A stretch of 64,000 nt of DNA from Dioscorea cayenensis subsp. rotundata (taxonomy: Eukaryota > Streptophyta > Magnoliopsida > Dioscoreales > Dioscoreaceae), in assembly GCF_009730915.1 (NCBI RefSeq), contig NC_052489.1, forward strand, positions 1,240,001 through 1,304,000, written 5' to 3'. The position numbers were made by a program, and so were the translations under genes. Under the pieces are notes generated by a model. It searched no databases. It was not told where the DNA came from and saw only the letters and a program-made list of their open reading frames with translations. This document shows, piece after piece, positions 50,402 through 64,000 of the stretch (position 1 is its first letter; every line of letters begins with the position of its first letter).

Positions 50402-52670
50402 GGTTTGGAATTGGCTGTGGTTTTGGAGTCGGATAGGGATTTGGAGGTTTGTTTTGTTTCAGTTTTTATCTATCCTTGGTATGCTCAATCCATGCGATTG
50501 ATGAATTATATATATAGTTGAAGAGTTCTTTGTATGCTAAGTGTGAATGTTGTTTTTTTTGTCACTTCACAAATCAATGATTACTAGTAAACAAGCACAC
50601 TTGTAGTGTTGAGTATCATGTTCAATGGGGCATATCTTTTGATTTTGGAAAATGTTTAGGTTTGAATTTGAGTGTTTCTGGAAGCATTGTTGCTCTCAAA
50701 TATCTGTACATGAGGTATAATTTTAAAGGTCTCAATTTCTAAGATGATAGGTGGATAGAAGGAGATATTTTGTTAAAGCCAAAGAGATTAATTGGGAACA
50801 ATGTTACATTCAAAAACTAATATATAAAACCCAGAGTTTGCACCACCTTAACCCTTGGTTGTCTTGCTTGTTTGCCTCTTGCCCTGCTTAGCAACATTTA
50901 CAAGCCTTTAGAAAAGAAATAGTTATTCCTTCTTTAGATTTCATGTTCTTCAATTTTTTCAACATTCATGTGTTATAAAAAATGAGTGATGCCTCATTGT
51001 TTTGAATACTTATGCATTTCTAGGTTTTCAGAGAATTTGTGGTTTCCAGTGCATGGCAAAGGTGGTTATAGTTCCAGACACTTGGACCTTGGTTGAAATC
51101 ATATGCTTTCATTTAAATTATTATTTCAAGTGCAAATGAAAAGGAAGGAAAGTATTTGCAACAAGGCCAATATGAGGCTGATCATTAACTAGCTAATAAC
51201 TTCTTTTTTGTTTCTATGGGGAGTAGCATTTTATTAGGACAGGAGTTTTGTGTTCTGTTTTCAATTTAGGAGTAGTTTTTTTTGTTGGTTTTGTATATGT
51301 AGTTTGGCAAGAGTATTTAAAAGGTCTTTATTGGTAAGTTTTACTTGTTGGCTCGATTACCAATGCCTTGGGTTGGATTTCAACTCTTGCTATTGTCATC
51401 TAGGTCAAGACTTTACCTGGCATTGTTTTCCAGGGAGGCAATGTAACTATAATTAGGAAATCTGTTCTATGACATCATATCAGTTGCATAAATTTTAGAG
51501 GGCGTTTGGTTGGATGTAGTTGAAAGTGTAGTGGATTTATATTTACAAATCCTTGTATTTGAAAATTCAGGAGAGTCAAATCCAGTGTTTGGTTGGATGT
51601 ATTTGTAATGCTGAATCACAAAATTTTGTATTTGGTTGAAAAAATTCGCTTTCTCTCTCTAAAAAAATTTCTCTATGGATCATATCTTTTGAGTCTTGAT
51701 TAGCTTCATTCCTAATTTATCATATTATCTCACTGGTGCTGGTTTCATATACATAAATTAGTTTGCTATAAATGATTGCATTATTTTAGTTTACTTTTAT
51801 AAATAACTACGTGCTTCTTACTTTGGTGTGGTTGACCAATCTGGTTTCATTTCTTGGTTGGATTTAAGAGTGATAGAAAGCAAAATATGGTTGGCAGATG
51901 TTTAGCTGACTGAAACGAAAACAAACCTAAAACGTTTCTGTTTTTGCCCTTTATTCATCCCTTTCATGTTAGAATTACAAATACATGGACAAGCAAACTT
52001 AAGTGAATTTCTGTTTATATGACATTGACTGCATTTGACTAAAAAATGAAAATTAGCTTCCATTTGGTCCTCATCTAATCTTTAACTTTATATGCAATAC
52101 AATGTTAATATTGTTAATCTCTTCAAGTCACTTAACCTTTAATTTTCTCCAGGGATGCCTTTGCATGCATTTGGTCTTGGCATAGGTGTGTATTTGATTT
52201 ATCAATATTTTGGGAAAGAGGAGCGGGGCGAACCCACTAAAGACCCAGGGACGTGCACAAGCCTCGGTGGAATAAATGGGAATGGGGCCGCGCTCACGTG
52301 GGCGCTGGAACCACCCATACACAACCACTATTTACAACTCCCAGAAATGTGCCCTCAGCCGAGAATCGAACTCTCACCACTCGGTGAGAGCTCTATCGGT
52401 GACCCGTGTACCAATAGACCCAAAGGTCGTTGGTGGTTTATCAATATTTTCATCACCATTTCTTTTAACTAATCAGCCTTAATTAGTAAATCCTTCTCTT
52501 CATTGTATTATGAAGGGGGAGGCTGTGGTGTAGGCCTTGGTCTTGGCTGGGGTTTTGGGAGCACCTTCGGTTGTCAATACAGAAATTCTAAGGTTAGGTT
52601 TCATGGCATTGAATTTGATAGCAAAGTCATCATTGAAAAGCCCAATCAAGATGTTCATACTTCCAAGTAA
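50402..52670 (+). pseudogene. TGD5-like glycine-rich protein, copy A, pseudogene
   Basis: This is the paralogue of the intact gene at 57,774-59,913. Exons 2 (50402-50446), 3 (52153-52185) and 4 (52516-52670) are present with splice borders. Exon 1 with the start codon is missing; homology stops at about 50,337, exactly where the Ty3 fossil ends. Exon 2 has TAG at 50434-50436 where copy B has TGG (Trp). Exon 4 is still open and encodes [20 protein letters not shown] and [17 protein letters not shown]. Intron 3 carries a SINE (52212-52436), and intron 2 may hold a MITE scrap at about 51,500-51,650 (GGGCGTTTGGTTGG). Loss of exon 1 may be a direct consequence of the retroelement insertion. Confidence 0.85.
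52212..52436 (-). mobile_element. tRNA-derived SINE (225 bp) with a perfect 14-bp target duplication
   Basis: TTTATCAATATTTT occurs at 52198-52211 and 52437-52450. On the minus strand the element begins CCACCAACGACC and has a Pol III box B, GAGTTCGATTCTC (plus 52361-52373), and a box A-like region at about 52391-52416. It ends near GCTCCTCTTTCCC. The homologous intron of the intact paralogue reads ATTTATCAATATTTTCATTA at about 59,684-59,703, the empty site. A second copy of the family lies at 53,838-54,080. Confidence 0.85.
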
Positions 52671-53837
52671 TACTTTCATTTCAAAACATGACAAAATGAA
52701 GAACTTTATGAACTGTTAGCTTTGTCTAAATCTTTACAAAAACAATCTTTCTTAAAGTTTGGCATTGATTCAAGTATTCTGTAGAGAATTTCATTGCAAT
52801 TTGCTCACCTTATTGGTCAAACTTAATCATCCTTCCTGTGACGTTGTGTTTGTTTTTGTTCTCCAAGTTTATTCCAAATTTCGTCATGATGTTGCAATAA
52901 TTTCCTCATCTACCGTTCTATGCTGAACATCTAATTTCTTCAGCTGTTAATCTGTTATTCAACTTTCCCAAATACTTTACATTATCATTGCATCACATCA
53001 GTTCTTATTCAAAAAGAAAAAAAAAAAAATTGAAAATGCACACATCTTTTTGACTATTGATCTTATTATCATCCGTCCATCACTCTTGTTTGGATGGTTG
53101 GGTTTGTGTAGTCTAGCATTAATGTTGATTCAGAAAAATTCTTGCTGTTACTTCATGTTATATGTCATAATTTCATCTAAGCTCTACCCAAAAGTTTGTC
53201 ACCCTCTGAATATGAACCCATTTGTTCTACAGAAACATCCAACTAAAGTAAGTAGAAATATAGAGAAAGGGAATTTTTGTTTTCCCACTATCCATATTTT
53301 TATTTTTATATTTTTTTCATCTGTTTTGATCTTTTTAAGGATTTAGATTGATGATCTTCAAGTATCAAGAGAGAAAAAGTGTCCTTAAAAAATGGATTAT
53401 ACATTGTAGGCAATAACCAGTGGTTACTGATAATCTATAGTCAGCCATGTTGTAGGTTTTATGGTATATGGAAGAAATTTGAAAAACAACCACAGTTTAA
53501 ATACAAAAGCTTATATTGTTCAACGTGAGGGTATGAGAACCTTGTATTTAACCATTATAAATGCACTCTGGTGCTTGGGTTGTCAATTATTTGCCTTTGT
53601 TGGAAAATAACATTTCTAACCGTATTTTGTGGTTATAAGTTTTGAAACTAGGTTGCAAAAATGTTTATAATTTGGTTATTCATTTTGATTCAAATAATTC
53701 TTTTTTCTTTAATTAGTATCGAGTATTTTTTTTTAAAATAAAATAGATAAATCATATTTATAAATTAAAAAAAAACTACAAAGACAACTGAGAAAAAGGA
53801 TGAATAAAGAAAAGGACAATATATGAAGGACTAAGGA

Positions 53838-54080
53838 TTTTTTTTTTTGACAAGAGGAACAGACGGTCGAAAGCTCTGCTAAACCGTCAGGGGCGTGCAC
53901 AAGCCTCGGTGGAGCAAGTGAGGGCGGGGTCCACACACACATGTGCGCTGGGACCACCTGCACACAACCACCGCTCACATCTTCTAAAAATGTGTCCATA
54001 ACCGAGAATCAAACTCTCACTACTCGGTGAAGAACTCTATTAGCGACCCATATATCAATAGATCATTTGGTCGTTGGCGA
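53838..54080 (-). mobile_element. Second SINE of the same family, with poly(A) tail
   Basis: Minus-strand body from GTCGCCAACGACC with box B GAGTTTGATTCTC, sharing GGTGGTTGTGT, CCACCGAGGCTTGTGCACG and the end CCTCTTGTC. It is followed by a run of A (plus-strand T-run at 53838-53848). Imperfect flanking GACTAAGG / GACTAAAGG may be the target duplication. It is more diverged than the copy at 52,212 and lies between TGD5-A and PRISE-B. Confidence 0.8.
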
Positions 54081-54124
54081 CTAAAGGCCTATTTGATACA
54101 CAAATAAAGAGGTGTATATATTTT

Positions 54125-56240
<2,116 letters not shown>

Positions 56241-57635
56241 TCGGTCATCGCGAATAGCATGCTTATATAATAATCACTTTTCAGAGCTTTTAATTAATTA
56301 ATTAATTTATTTATTTATTCAAAGTGACAGCTTATTTGGTGTTGATGTGCGGTTTTAATTATAATTTTATATTTTATAATAATTATATGTTTTTCAGACA
56401 GACTGTAAAGATGGCAAGGGCGGCAAATACAAGATAATTGGCAATATTTGGTATCATAAAAGAGTTTTATACGTGCATGGGTGTTTTATATTGGTATTGC
56501 TATTCTAGTGATTTGAACTTTTATTTTATTTTATTTTTATTTTTTCCGTTATGGTTTGTAAAAAAGTTATAAATATAAATTAATAAATAGATGAACTCAT
56601 TTAAACTTGAAATTATTCATAATCTCTCTCGAACAGTAGTATTCCTTTTTTTTTTTTTCCCACTAGTCAAAGACTAGAAATTCAAATTATACCCTACAAA
56701 ATATTGGTGACATTTAGGTGATAAGTTAAGTCATCTATTTACATATCTAATTAAATATGACAACAACAACATTGATTAATGGCTGATTATTAGTCAAGTT
56801 TCTCTCAAGTTTAATCCTCATTTTTTTTTAAAAAGATTGAATATAGTTTAAATCATAAGTTCAAGTAGGTACTTCATTCTCCTTCTTCTCAAAACTCAAA
56901 CTATCTATGACTTATCCACAATCTTTACAAAAAAAATTTAATTAAATAAAATAAATTCAAGTCTAATTATATTTTTTATATTGTGTTTATAAAAATCTAA
57001 CAATGATATAATATCCATCGACCATTGAGTTTTGCATGAAATATATTTTTTATATAAATCATAAATTATATTTAGACAAAAAAAAAATATAATTTTTAAA
57101 TTTTTTTATATAAATATGAATAAAATAGATTTTTTTAATAAATTATGGTTTATTAATTTCTTCAAAATAAATAAATAAATAAATAAGATACAACTTTTTA
57201 CTATTATTGTGAGTTGAATCTCGTTACCACAATACCACCATTAGCTCAGTAGACTTCAAATCGAGATTTTTTTTTTTTAATATTTCATACTAACGTCTTT
57301 AGCAATGAGCATTGTGATTTTTTTTTTTAGTATAAATCATAAATGTAAATAGATTTTTAAATAACTATTTAGGCTAGCACTAATGGCTTTTAGGTTAATT
57401 GATACTAGGTCCTTTGCGTAGGGTCTTTCGTTTTGGGAAAGACCCGAGATCGAATCTCATGTCCACGCAAGATGAGTACACGTGAGTCAGCATTGAGCTC
57501 TCTGCATGTCAACGACTTATCCTTAAATGGGGGACGCTTGTCGTCACCATATCTCGAGGCAATTCAACAGTGGATGTAGCACCCGCACATGCGCTAGCAA
57601 CCAAATTTCCCGGGAACGGGAGGGCTGGGAAGCCA

Positions 57636-57677
<42 letters not shown>

Positions 57678-57773
57678 CCTAAACCCCCAAATTTCTCGTG
57701 TTCTTCTCTCAATCAAAACCCTAGATTCTTCAGAGAAATCCTTTTCTCAATCCTTCCGCCATATCTAGAAAGG
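56241..57773. other. Intergenic region between divergent PRISE-B and TGD5-B
   Basis: AT-rich. A possible tRNA-related SINE scrap lies at about 57,390-57,560: a TTAGGTTAATTG box A-like site, GAGATCGAATCTC as box B, but no clear tail or target duplication. A (CT)n tract at about 57,642-57,672 falls in the TGD5-B leader, followed by AAACCCTA-type motifs (telo-box-like) near 57,680 and 57,716. Confidence 0.4.
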
Positions 57774-59913
57774 ATGGTGCTCACGAACTTCACTGGAAAT
57801 GGTGTCGGATTTGGTATTCCTTCTTCTCTCTCCATTGATTGCGTATGTCCAATGTGTTAGTTGATAGCCATGCTTATGCTCTTGTTCTTTTGTTGCTGCA
57901 GGGTTTGGCATTGGCTGTGGTTTTGGAGTCGGATGGGGGTTTGGAGGTTTGTTTTGTTTCAGTTTTGATCCATCATTTGTATGCTCAATCCATGCGATTG
58001 GTGAATTATATATATAGTTGAAGAGTTCTTTGTGTGCTAAGCGTGATTTTTTTTTTTTCATAATGTGAAATTATGGATTAAATTTGTAGTAACGAAAACA
58101 TAGTAGACATATCACTTCACAAATCAATGTTTACTAGTAAACAAGCAGAGTGTTGCATTCTATGAGGGCATATCTTTTGATCTTGAGAAATGTTAGGTTA
58201 GAATTTGATTGTTTCTGGAAGGATTATTGCTCTCTAATATCTGTATATGAGGTATTATTTTAGAGGTTTCAATTTCTGAAGTTAATCAAAGGGAAGGTGG
58301 AGACAATTTGTGCAAGTCAAAGAGATTACTTGGGAACATGTTACATTTAAAGAATACTCTATAAAACCCAGAGTTTGAACCTCCTTAACCCTTGGTTTTC
58401 TTGCTTGTTTGTCTCTTGCCCTGCTTAGCAACATTTACAAAACTTTACAAAAGAAATAGTTATTCCTTGTTCGGAGTTTGTATTCTTCAAAATTCTCAAC
58501 ATTCATTTGTTATAGAAAGTGAGTGTTCACCTCAATTTTTTTTGAACACTTAGACCTTGACTGAAATCATATGCTTTTATTTAAATTATTATTTCAAGTG
58601 CAAATGAGAAGGAAGGAAAGGATTTGCAACTTGGCCAATATGAGGCTGGCCATTAACTAGCTAATAACTCCTTTTTGTTTCGATCGTGGAGTAGTGTTTT
58701 ATTAGGACAAGAGCTTTGTGTTCTGTTTTCAATTTAGTCTTTTGTTGGTTTTATTAGGACAAGAGTATTTAATATTGGTTTCACCATTGGAGGTGGACCG
58801 TAAGGCATCTATGGGTATGGTAAGTTTCACTTGTTGGCTTGATGACCGATATCTTGGTTTGGATTTCAACCCTTGCTATTATCGTCTAGACCAAGAGTTT
58901 ACCTGCCATTGTTTTTCAAGGGGGGCAATGTAACTATAATTTGGAAATCTTTTTTAAGACATCAGATGGGGTGGTTTATGTATTCTGATCCCTTTTTTTT
59001 CTCTCTCGCTCACGCGTGTGTGTCTAGAATAGACCTATCTAATTTCGGGTTGCACCTCACCCTACGCAATGCACAATTTTAAAGTATTTGTTATGGTTAC
59101 AAACCTCTATACAACTTTCTTCTCTTTTTATTTTTATTATTTTTTTATTTGTTAACTTCTCTATGGATCATATCTATTGAATCTTGATTAGTTGCATTCC
59201 AAATTTAGCATATAATCTAACTTGTGCTAGTTTCATATACATAAATTAGTTTGCTAGAAACTATTGCATTATTTTGGTTTACTTTATAAATAGCTATGTG
59301 CTCTTCTTACTTTGGTGTGGTTGGCCAATTTGGTTTCCTTTCTTGCTTGGATCGAAAAGTGATAGAACGCAAAATATAGTTGGGCTGATGTTTAGCTGAC
59401 TGAAAGGAAAACAAACCTAAAACGTTTCTGTTTTTGCCCTCTACTCACCCCTTTCATGTTAGAAACAAATACATGGACAAGCAAACTTCTGTTGGCAAAG
59501 TGAATTACACATTGATTACATTTGACTGTAAAATGCATTTTTGCTTCCTTTGGTCCTCGTCTAATCTCTAACTTTATATGCAATACAATGTTAAGATTGT
59601 TAGCCTTTTTAAGTTACTTAACCTTTTATTTTCTCCAGGGATGCCTTTGCATGCATTTGGTCTTGGCATAGGTGTGTATTCTATTTATCAATATTTTCAT
59701 TACCATTTCTTTTAACTCATTAGTCTCAGTAAACCCTTATCTTCATTGTATTATGAAGGGGGCGGTTGTGGTGTAGGCCTTGGTCTTGGCTGGGGCTTCG
59801 GCAGCTCCTTCGGTTGTCAATACAGAAATTCCAAGGTTAGGTTTCGTGGCATTGAATTTGATAGCAAAGTCATCAATGAAAAGCCCGATCAAGATGTTCA
59901 TACTTCCAAGTAA
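57774..59913 (+). CDS. TGD5: TGD5-like small glycine-rich membrane protein
   Basis: Resembles Arabidopsis TRIGALACTOSYLDIACYLGLYCEROL 5, a small glycine-rich chloroplast-envelope protein needed for ER-to-plastid lipid transfer together with TGD1-4; this assignment rests on my memory of its pattern. Four exons: 57774-57813, 57902-57946, 59639-59671 and 59759-59913, giving 90 residues. The protein starts [20 protein letters not shown] and continues [20 protein letters not shown] and [20 protein letters not shown], then a polar tail [17 protein letters not shown] ending HTSK. The alternating small/hydrophobic glycine stretch could form paired membrane hairpins. Intron 2 is long (1.69 kb). The leader is CT-rich. 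A decayed paralogue is at 50,402-52,670. All borders are GT-AG and in phase. Confidence 0.82.
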
Positions 59914-62445
59914 TACTTTCTTCTCAAAACATGACAAAATGATGAACTTTATGAACTGTTAGCTTTGTCTAAATCTTTTCAAAAACAATTTTTTTTTTAA
60001 CGTTTGGCATTCATGCAAGTATTATATAGAGAATTTCATTGCAATTTGCTCACCTTATTGGTCAAACTTAATCATCCTTCCTGTGACGTTGTGTTTGTTT
60101 TTGTGCTCCAAGTTTATTCCAAAGTTCATCATATGTCGCTATAATTTCATCACTTACCATTCTTATTGAAAAAAAAACAAAGCACACGTCATTTTGAATA
60201 TTGATCTTGTTATCATTTATCACTCTTGTTTTGTTGGTTGGGTTTGGGAAATATAGCAATGTTGAATCAGAAAAATTATTGCTGTTACTTCATGTTATAT
60301 TTCATGATTTGGCGTAAGTTGTAGGTTTTATGGTATATGGAAGAAATTTGAAAAAACAATCAGAGTCTGAACACAAAAATTTATATGGTTCAATGTAAGG
60401 TTATGCAAACCCTGTATTTTAACCATTGCAATGCGCCCATGGTGTATGTGTTTTGTAAGAGTACAAAAAATAATTAATTAATTATAATTTTTGTTAATAA
60501 ATGTAGATAAGTGATAAAATCAAGCCCTTTATTTTTTAATTAGGAGAAATATGAAATATAACTGTTTCATGACTCTTTTGTTGAGAGTGAGTTATGGCGC
60601 CGTAATTAATTGTCAAATTCTTGAAAGTAAATAAAAAAAAAAGCACCTGATTGACTGAAGGGATCGTGCGAGTCAGTGTAATGCATAGTACAAAGCACTT
60701 TAGTTATTTTTATAGTAATGAATATTGGAAAAGAAAATGATTTGCGTTTAAATGGTTTAATACATATTTCTCTTTTTCAGGATTGAAACCGAGAGATAAA
60801 TATATAAATAAATTAATTTATTTATATATTGAATCTGACCTCTTTTAAGATTTGAACCGATTGTGCAAAGGGATCTCACATGACTAACATTATTCACTAG
60901 TGACTAAAATTAAGTAATATTTTAATATTTTATTTCCTCTTCGCATTGTACCACTAATATATTTATATATATATATTGATAAATGTGGCAAACGCTATAA
61001 GTGCACAAAAATTTGAGGGTGTGCACACAACTAAAAATTGAATATCCGTACAGAGATTGGATTGTAAATATATCTTCACATTAAGAATTTTATGATATTT
61101 TGTGCATAGTGGATTTTTCATCACTTGCACAGTAAATTTTTATTTATCATACTTTATGTGGAATTTGGATATCTGACTTTTGTGTGAAAAAATGACAAAG
61201 TAGAAAAGTCGAGATCTTATTTCTTTATTTATTTCTGAAAAATCTTCCAAAAAATTTAAATTTGTCCATCATTAGCAAAAATACCATGTATATATAAAAT
61301 TGATTTTAAAAGACGGAAATGCACTACATGTTACATTTTGTTGGCCTGTTTGAAGTTTTTTTTTTTTTTGGTATAAAAAACACCGGGAAGAGGAGTAATA
61401 TGACCAATTGCGGTGGAGAAGACTAGAAAAAGACAAAGGATGGTAACATAGTTAATAGTCCACCAAAGATAAATAGGAACAGACTACAATAAAATTGTCA
61501 ATAAAGAGCTAGCAAATAACAAAATAGATAAAACAATAAATAAAACAATAAAAACCGGATAAAACACAAAACAAGATGGAGCCTGCAGCTATTCAATGGC
61601 TAGTTGAATCTGAGGGGCCGCTCTGTTGATTGTTAGATCCTTTATAGATCCTTTAAGAACGGCTATTAGTGGGACCACAAATTAAGTCAAGACTATTTTT
61701 TGATCATCGGAAGGGATTCCTTAACTTTGATTTTTTTGAGAATTTAAATTAAAGCTGTATTTATCTAAACAATGAGCAGGTAGTAATTAAATATTACATA
61801 TAGATGAAAGATATGAAGATGTTATGGAAGAGAAAAGACGGTTGTTCTAGTCGATCCATATGGACCAATGTATCACTTGGATGACATATAATGTTAGAGA
61901 CCTTAAGAGTACTATCATAGGAGGACAAGATCTCTCTAACTGTAGTTGTAATAATAGGGACATTAAAAGTATTTCTTATTTTTCTAATATAAAGATGTAT
62001 TATATTTAATAACAAAATATGTATGCATCACCTTCCCTATTGCTTTCTTATCTCTTATTTTTCTTATATAAAGAAGCAATATTTAATAACCGTTGGCAGC
62101 CGTGCGATGTAGCCTGGATTTTCTTGGATCTAGTGGGAAAATGATTGGGATGGCCGAGGAGGCACATGATATGTCCACGGGCTAGACTCTCTTTGATGTT
62201 GTAGGCTCTGAGGAGGCCTGTTGTTTCTCTGTTTTGTATTTTGGTATCCGACTTTGTGTATCACTCTGCATGACACTCTTTCAGATCTTGTCGTTTTATC
62301 TTAATCTATTGTGGTTTATCCACTTAAAAACTTCTTCATTCGGTTATCATCTTCTTTCCATCTATTTATCATTCAATAATTATTAATTCTCTGATAGTTG
62401 ATCCTCTAATAATTAGTATATACATGAAGACTTTTGTAATATACC

Positions 62446-62486
<41 letters not shown>

Positions 62487-63170
62487 CGGTAAGACTTTTG
62501 GGTACCTTGTGTTATACCTTTTGCATTCAACACATGTAATTTAAAAAATATATAGAAAAATATTATAGGAAAATATTATTGGTAGAAAGCATAACAAAAA
62601 CATAGATAATAAGATAATAAAACTTCTCTATGCATTTATCATCCTCCCTCTCATCAATTTATAATCTCATAGCCAATTTTATAATTATTATTGTCCTTCA
62701 ATTATTTATAATCTCATAATCACTTTTATAGTAGAAAGATGATAAATCTTTTCCTTCATTTATTTATAATCTCATAACCAATTTTATAATAGAAGGATGA
62801 TAAATCTTTTCTCTTCCACGTGAGAGATTTAGCAATCAACTTTTTTTTCACACAAGCTAGTTAAAGTGACAACAGTTAAAGTAACTAATTTGTCCATTTT
62901 TTATCAATATATATATATATATATAATATTTATTAATTTTTAATAATTAATAATCAATTAAAGTGTAAATTTTTAAGTGTTGTTAAGCTATTATAACTCC
63001 TAATCTCCCTATCTATTCATCTTTTTTTATCATGTTTGTAACTTTTGTCAATAATAATGTTAATATTATTATTATTTTTATAATTAATTGTGGATCCTCT
63101 CATTCCTTTCAACCACGTTCCATTTCCTAACTAATTAAGAAACACATCTTAATTTCCATTCTCTTTCTTC
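59914..63170. other. Intergenic region
   Basis: To about 60,430 the sequence is homologous to the downstream flank of TGD5-A (to about 53,560). Beyond that it is AT-rich and no gene is recognised. A poly-T tract followed by TGGTATAAAAAACACC at about 61,357-61,385 might mark the 3' end of a retroelement on the minus strand, but I cannot name it. A (TA)n run lies at about 62,450-62,480. Confidence 0.45.
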
Positions 63171-63178
63171 TATAAGTC
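63170..63178 (+). promoter_or_regulatory. TATA-like box of the P450 gene
   Basis: CTATAAGTC follows a CT-rich stretch 36 to 51 bases upstream of the two candidate ATGs, a plausible but short spacing for a core promoter. Confidence 0.4.
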
Positions 63179-63205
63179 CTATACCTCTCAAACACTCAAA
63201 CTTGA

Positions 63206-64000
63206 ATGCAAAATTTATCCATGGACTTTCTCCATTACAATACCATTCTCTTCTTTGTCTTCCTCCCCCTCTCAATCTATCTCTTTCAGAGGTACTACTC
63301 CATTAAAAAAACCCTTCAAGAACCTCCCTCCAAGTCCTCCATCACTCCCTTTCATTGGCCACCTTCACCTCCTCAGACCCCCTCGCCATCTCTCCATCCA
63401 CTCCCTTTCCAAACTCTACGGCCCGGTTGTCACCCTCCGTCTCGGCTCTCGTAACGCCATCATTCTTTTCTCTCCAGCCGCCGTCGAAGAGGCCCTTATA
63501 AAAATGACACTGTCTTCTCCAACCGCCCCATGATCAAGGCCGGAGACATCCTTGGTCACAAGAACACCGCCATTTTCTTCTCACCTCACGGCCCTCACTG
63601 GAGCAATCTCCGCCGTCTCACCTCCTCAGAACTCCTCTCCACCCGCCGGCTCAACCTCCTCTCAGGAATCCGGTTCAATGAGTTCCTCTCCCTAATCCAC
63701 CGCATGGTGCAAGCCTCTTCATCCGGCGAGATTGAGCTCAGAGCAAGGCTCTTTGAAATGGCCCACAATTCAATGTCCAAAATGGTGTTTGGGAAGAGGT
63801 ATTATGGTGAAAACTTGGACGTTGAAGTGGATGTTGCCAACCAGTTTAAGGATATCATGCATGAGGTAATTGATCTCGTGTTCTCTTTCAATCCAAGAGA
63901 TTTTTTCCCGGCGTTAGGGTGGTTGGATTTGCTTGGTGTTGAGAGGAGGATGAAGAGGCTGCTTCCAAGGTTAGACGGATTCATCACTGAGATCATCGAG
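63206..64000 (+). CDS. Cytochrome P450, CYP81-like, 3'-truncated by the window, two apparent frame breaks
   Basis: A heme-thiolate monooxygenase of the ER membrane; CYP81 members act on isoflavonoids, glucosinolates and other specialised metabolites. ATGs occur at 63206 and 63221; the second gives MDFLHYNTILFFVFLPLSIY, a normal membrane anchor. The proline-rich hinge NLPPSPPSLPFIGHLHLLR and LYGPVVTLRLGSRNAIILFS lie one frame away, the switch falling at the A7 run near 63,303-63,309. A second switch falls at the A5 run near 63,500-63,504, after AAVEEALIK. From there the frame is open to the window end with PMIKAGDILGHKN, GPHWSNLRRLTSSELLST (the WxxxR C-helix motif), FGKRYYGENLDVEV and FNPRDFFPALGWLDLLGV. 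The I-helix, ExxR and heme-binding Cys regions lie beyond the edge. Both switches are single bases in A-runs, so sequence error or a recent pseudogene are both possible. Confidence 0.85.

Noticed and set aside
51500-51650. MITE-like GGGCGTTTGGTTGG terminus in TGD5-A intron 2
   Set aside because: Only one end is convincing; no matching inverted end or target duplication was found, so it is not listed as a separate element.
52361-52373. tRNA-like box B sequence as a tRNA gene
   Set aside because: No cloverleaf or acceptor stem is visible. The flanking target duplication and the second copy show a SINE.
52155-52482. ORFs of 68-105 codons across TGD5-A exon 3 and the SINE
   Set aside because: They run through an intron and a SINE; only the first residues correspond to the TGD5-like exon.
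61357-61560. Possible retroelement 3' end with a poly-T tract
   Set aside because: No coding remnant, second copy or target duplication could be identified, so it is only mentioned in the spacer entry.

Overview
This window is nuclear DNA from a flowering plant. Genes carry GT-AG introns, intergenic DNA is very AT-rich, and MITEs, LINE and SINE remnants, a CACTA element and a Ty3-type fossil are present. Several first exons are GC-rich with a 5'-to-3' GC decline (aspartic protease, DUF620, SWIB, AGP and PRISE genes), which suggests a non-grass monocot; that is inference only.

Layout. 0.5-2.2 kb (+): 3' part of an RBBP5-like COMPASS WD40 gene. 2.7-6.3 kb (+): a FRIGIDA-like gene whose long 5'UTR intron holds a degenerate tandem array and an RTE-type LINE scrap. 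7.0-7.8 kb: Tourist-like MITE. 8.1-13.3 kb (+): a complete 12-exon membrane-anchored aspartic protease. 14.5-14.8 kb (-): a GASA/snakin peptide gene. 15-23 kb: AT-rich, gene-free, with two MITEs in inverted arrangement, a MITE carrying a GC-rich minisatellite, and local duplications. 24.4-26.3 kb (+): DUF620 gene. 27.4-29.0 kb (-): plastid-type SWIB-domain gene. 29.9-30.7 kb: LINE tail. 32.3-33.3 kb (+): lysine-rich AGP. 33.3-38.5 kb: no confident gene.

38.5-60.4 kb is the dynamic part. A PRISE (progesterone 5-beta-reductase/iridoid-synthase-like) gene and a TGD5-like small glycine-rich gene were duplicated in tandem as one block. The order is now PRISE-A, TGD5-A (pseudogene), PRISE-B, TGD5-B (intact). 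The gap between PRISE-A and TGD5-A was enlarged by a Harbinger-type element and a broken Ty3/Gypsy chromovirus, and a 4.2-kb CACTA transposon sits inside the latter. The two PRISE genes are almost identical over about 430 bp in mid-gene but much more diverged on both sides, which looks like gene conversion. A SINE sits in TGD5-A with a 14-bp target duplication, and TGD5-B preserves the empty site.

The most striking object is the CACTA element at 45,955-50,131. It has no transposase. It carries pieces of three unrelated host genes in the same orientation (an OVATE-family protein, a SED5/SYP3-type syntaxin and an ARF1-type GTPase), with introns kept, followed by a roughly 530-bp array of palindromic subterminal repeats at one end. 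It is a Pack-type CACTA that may produce a chimeric transcript. The window closes with the 5' part of a CYP81-like cytochrome P450, which shows two apparent frame breaks at A-runs.
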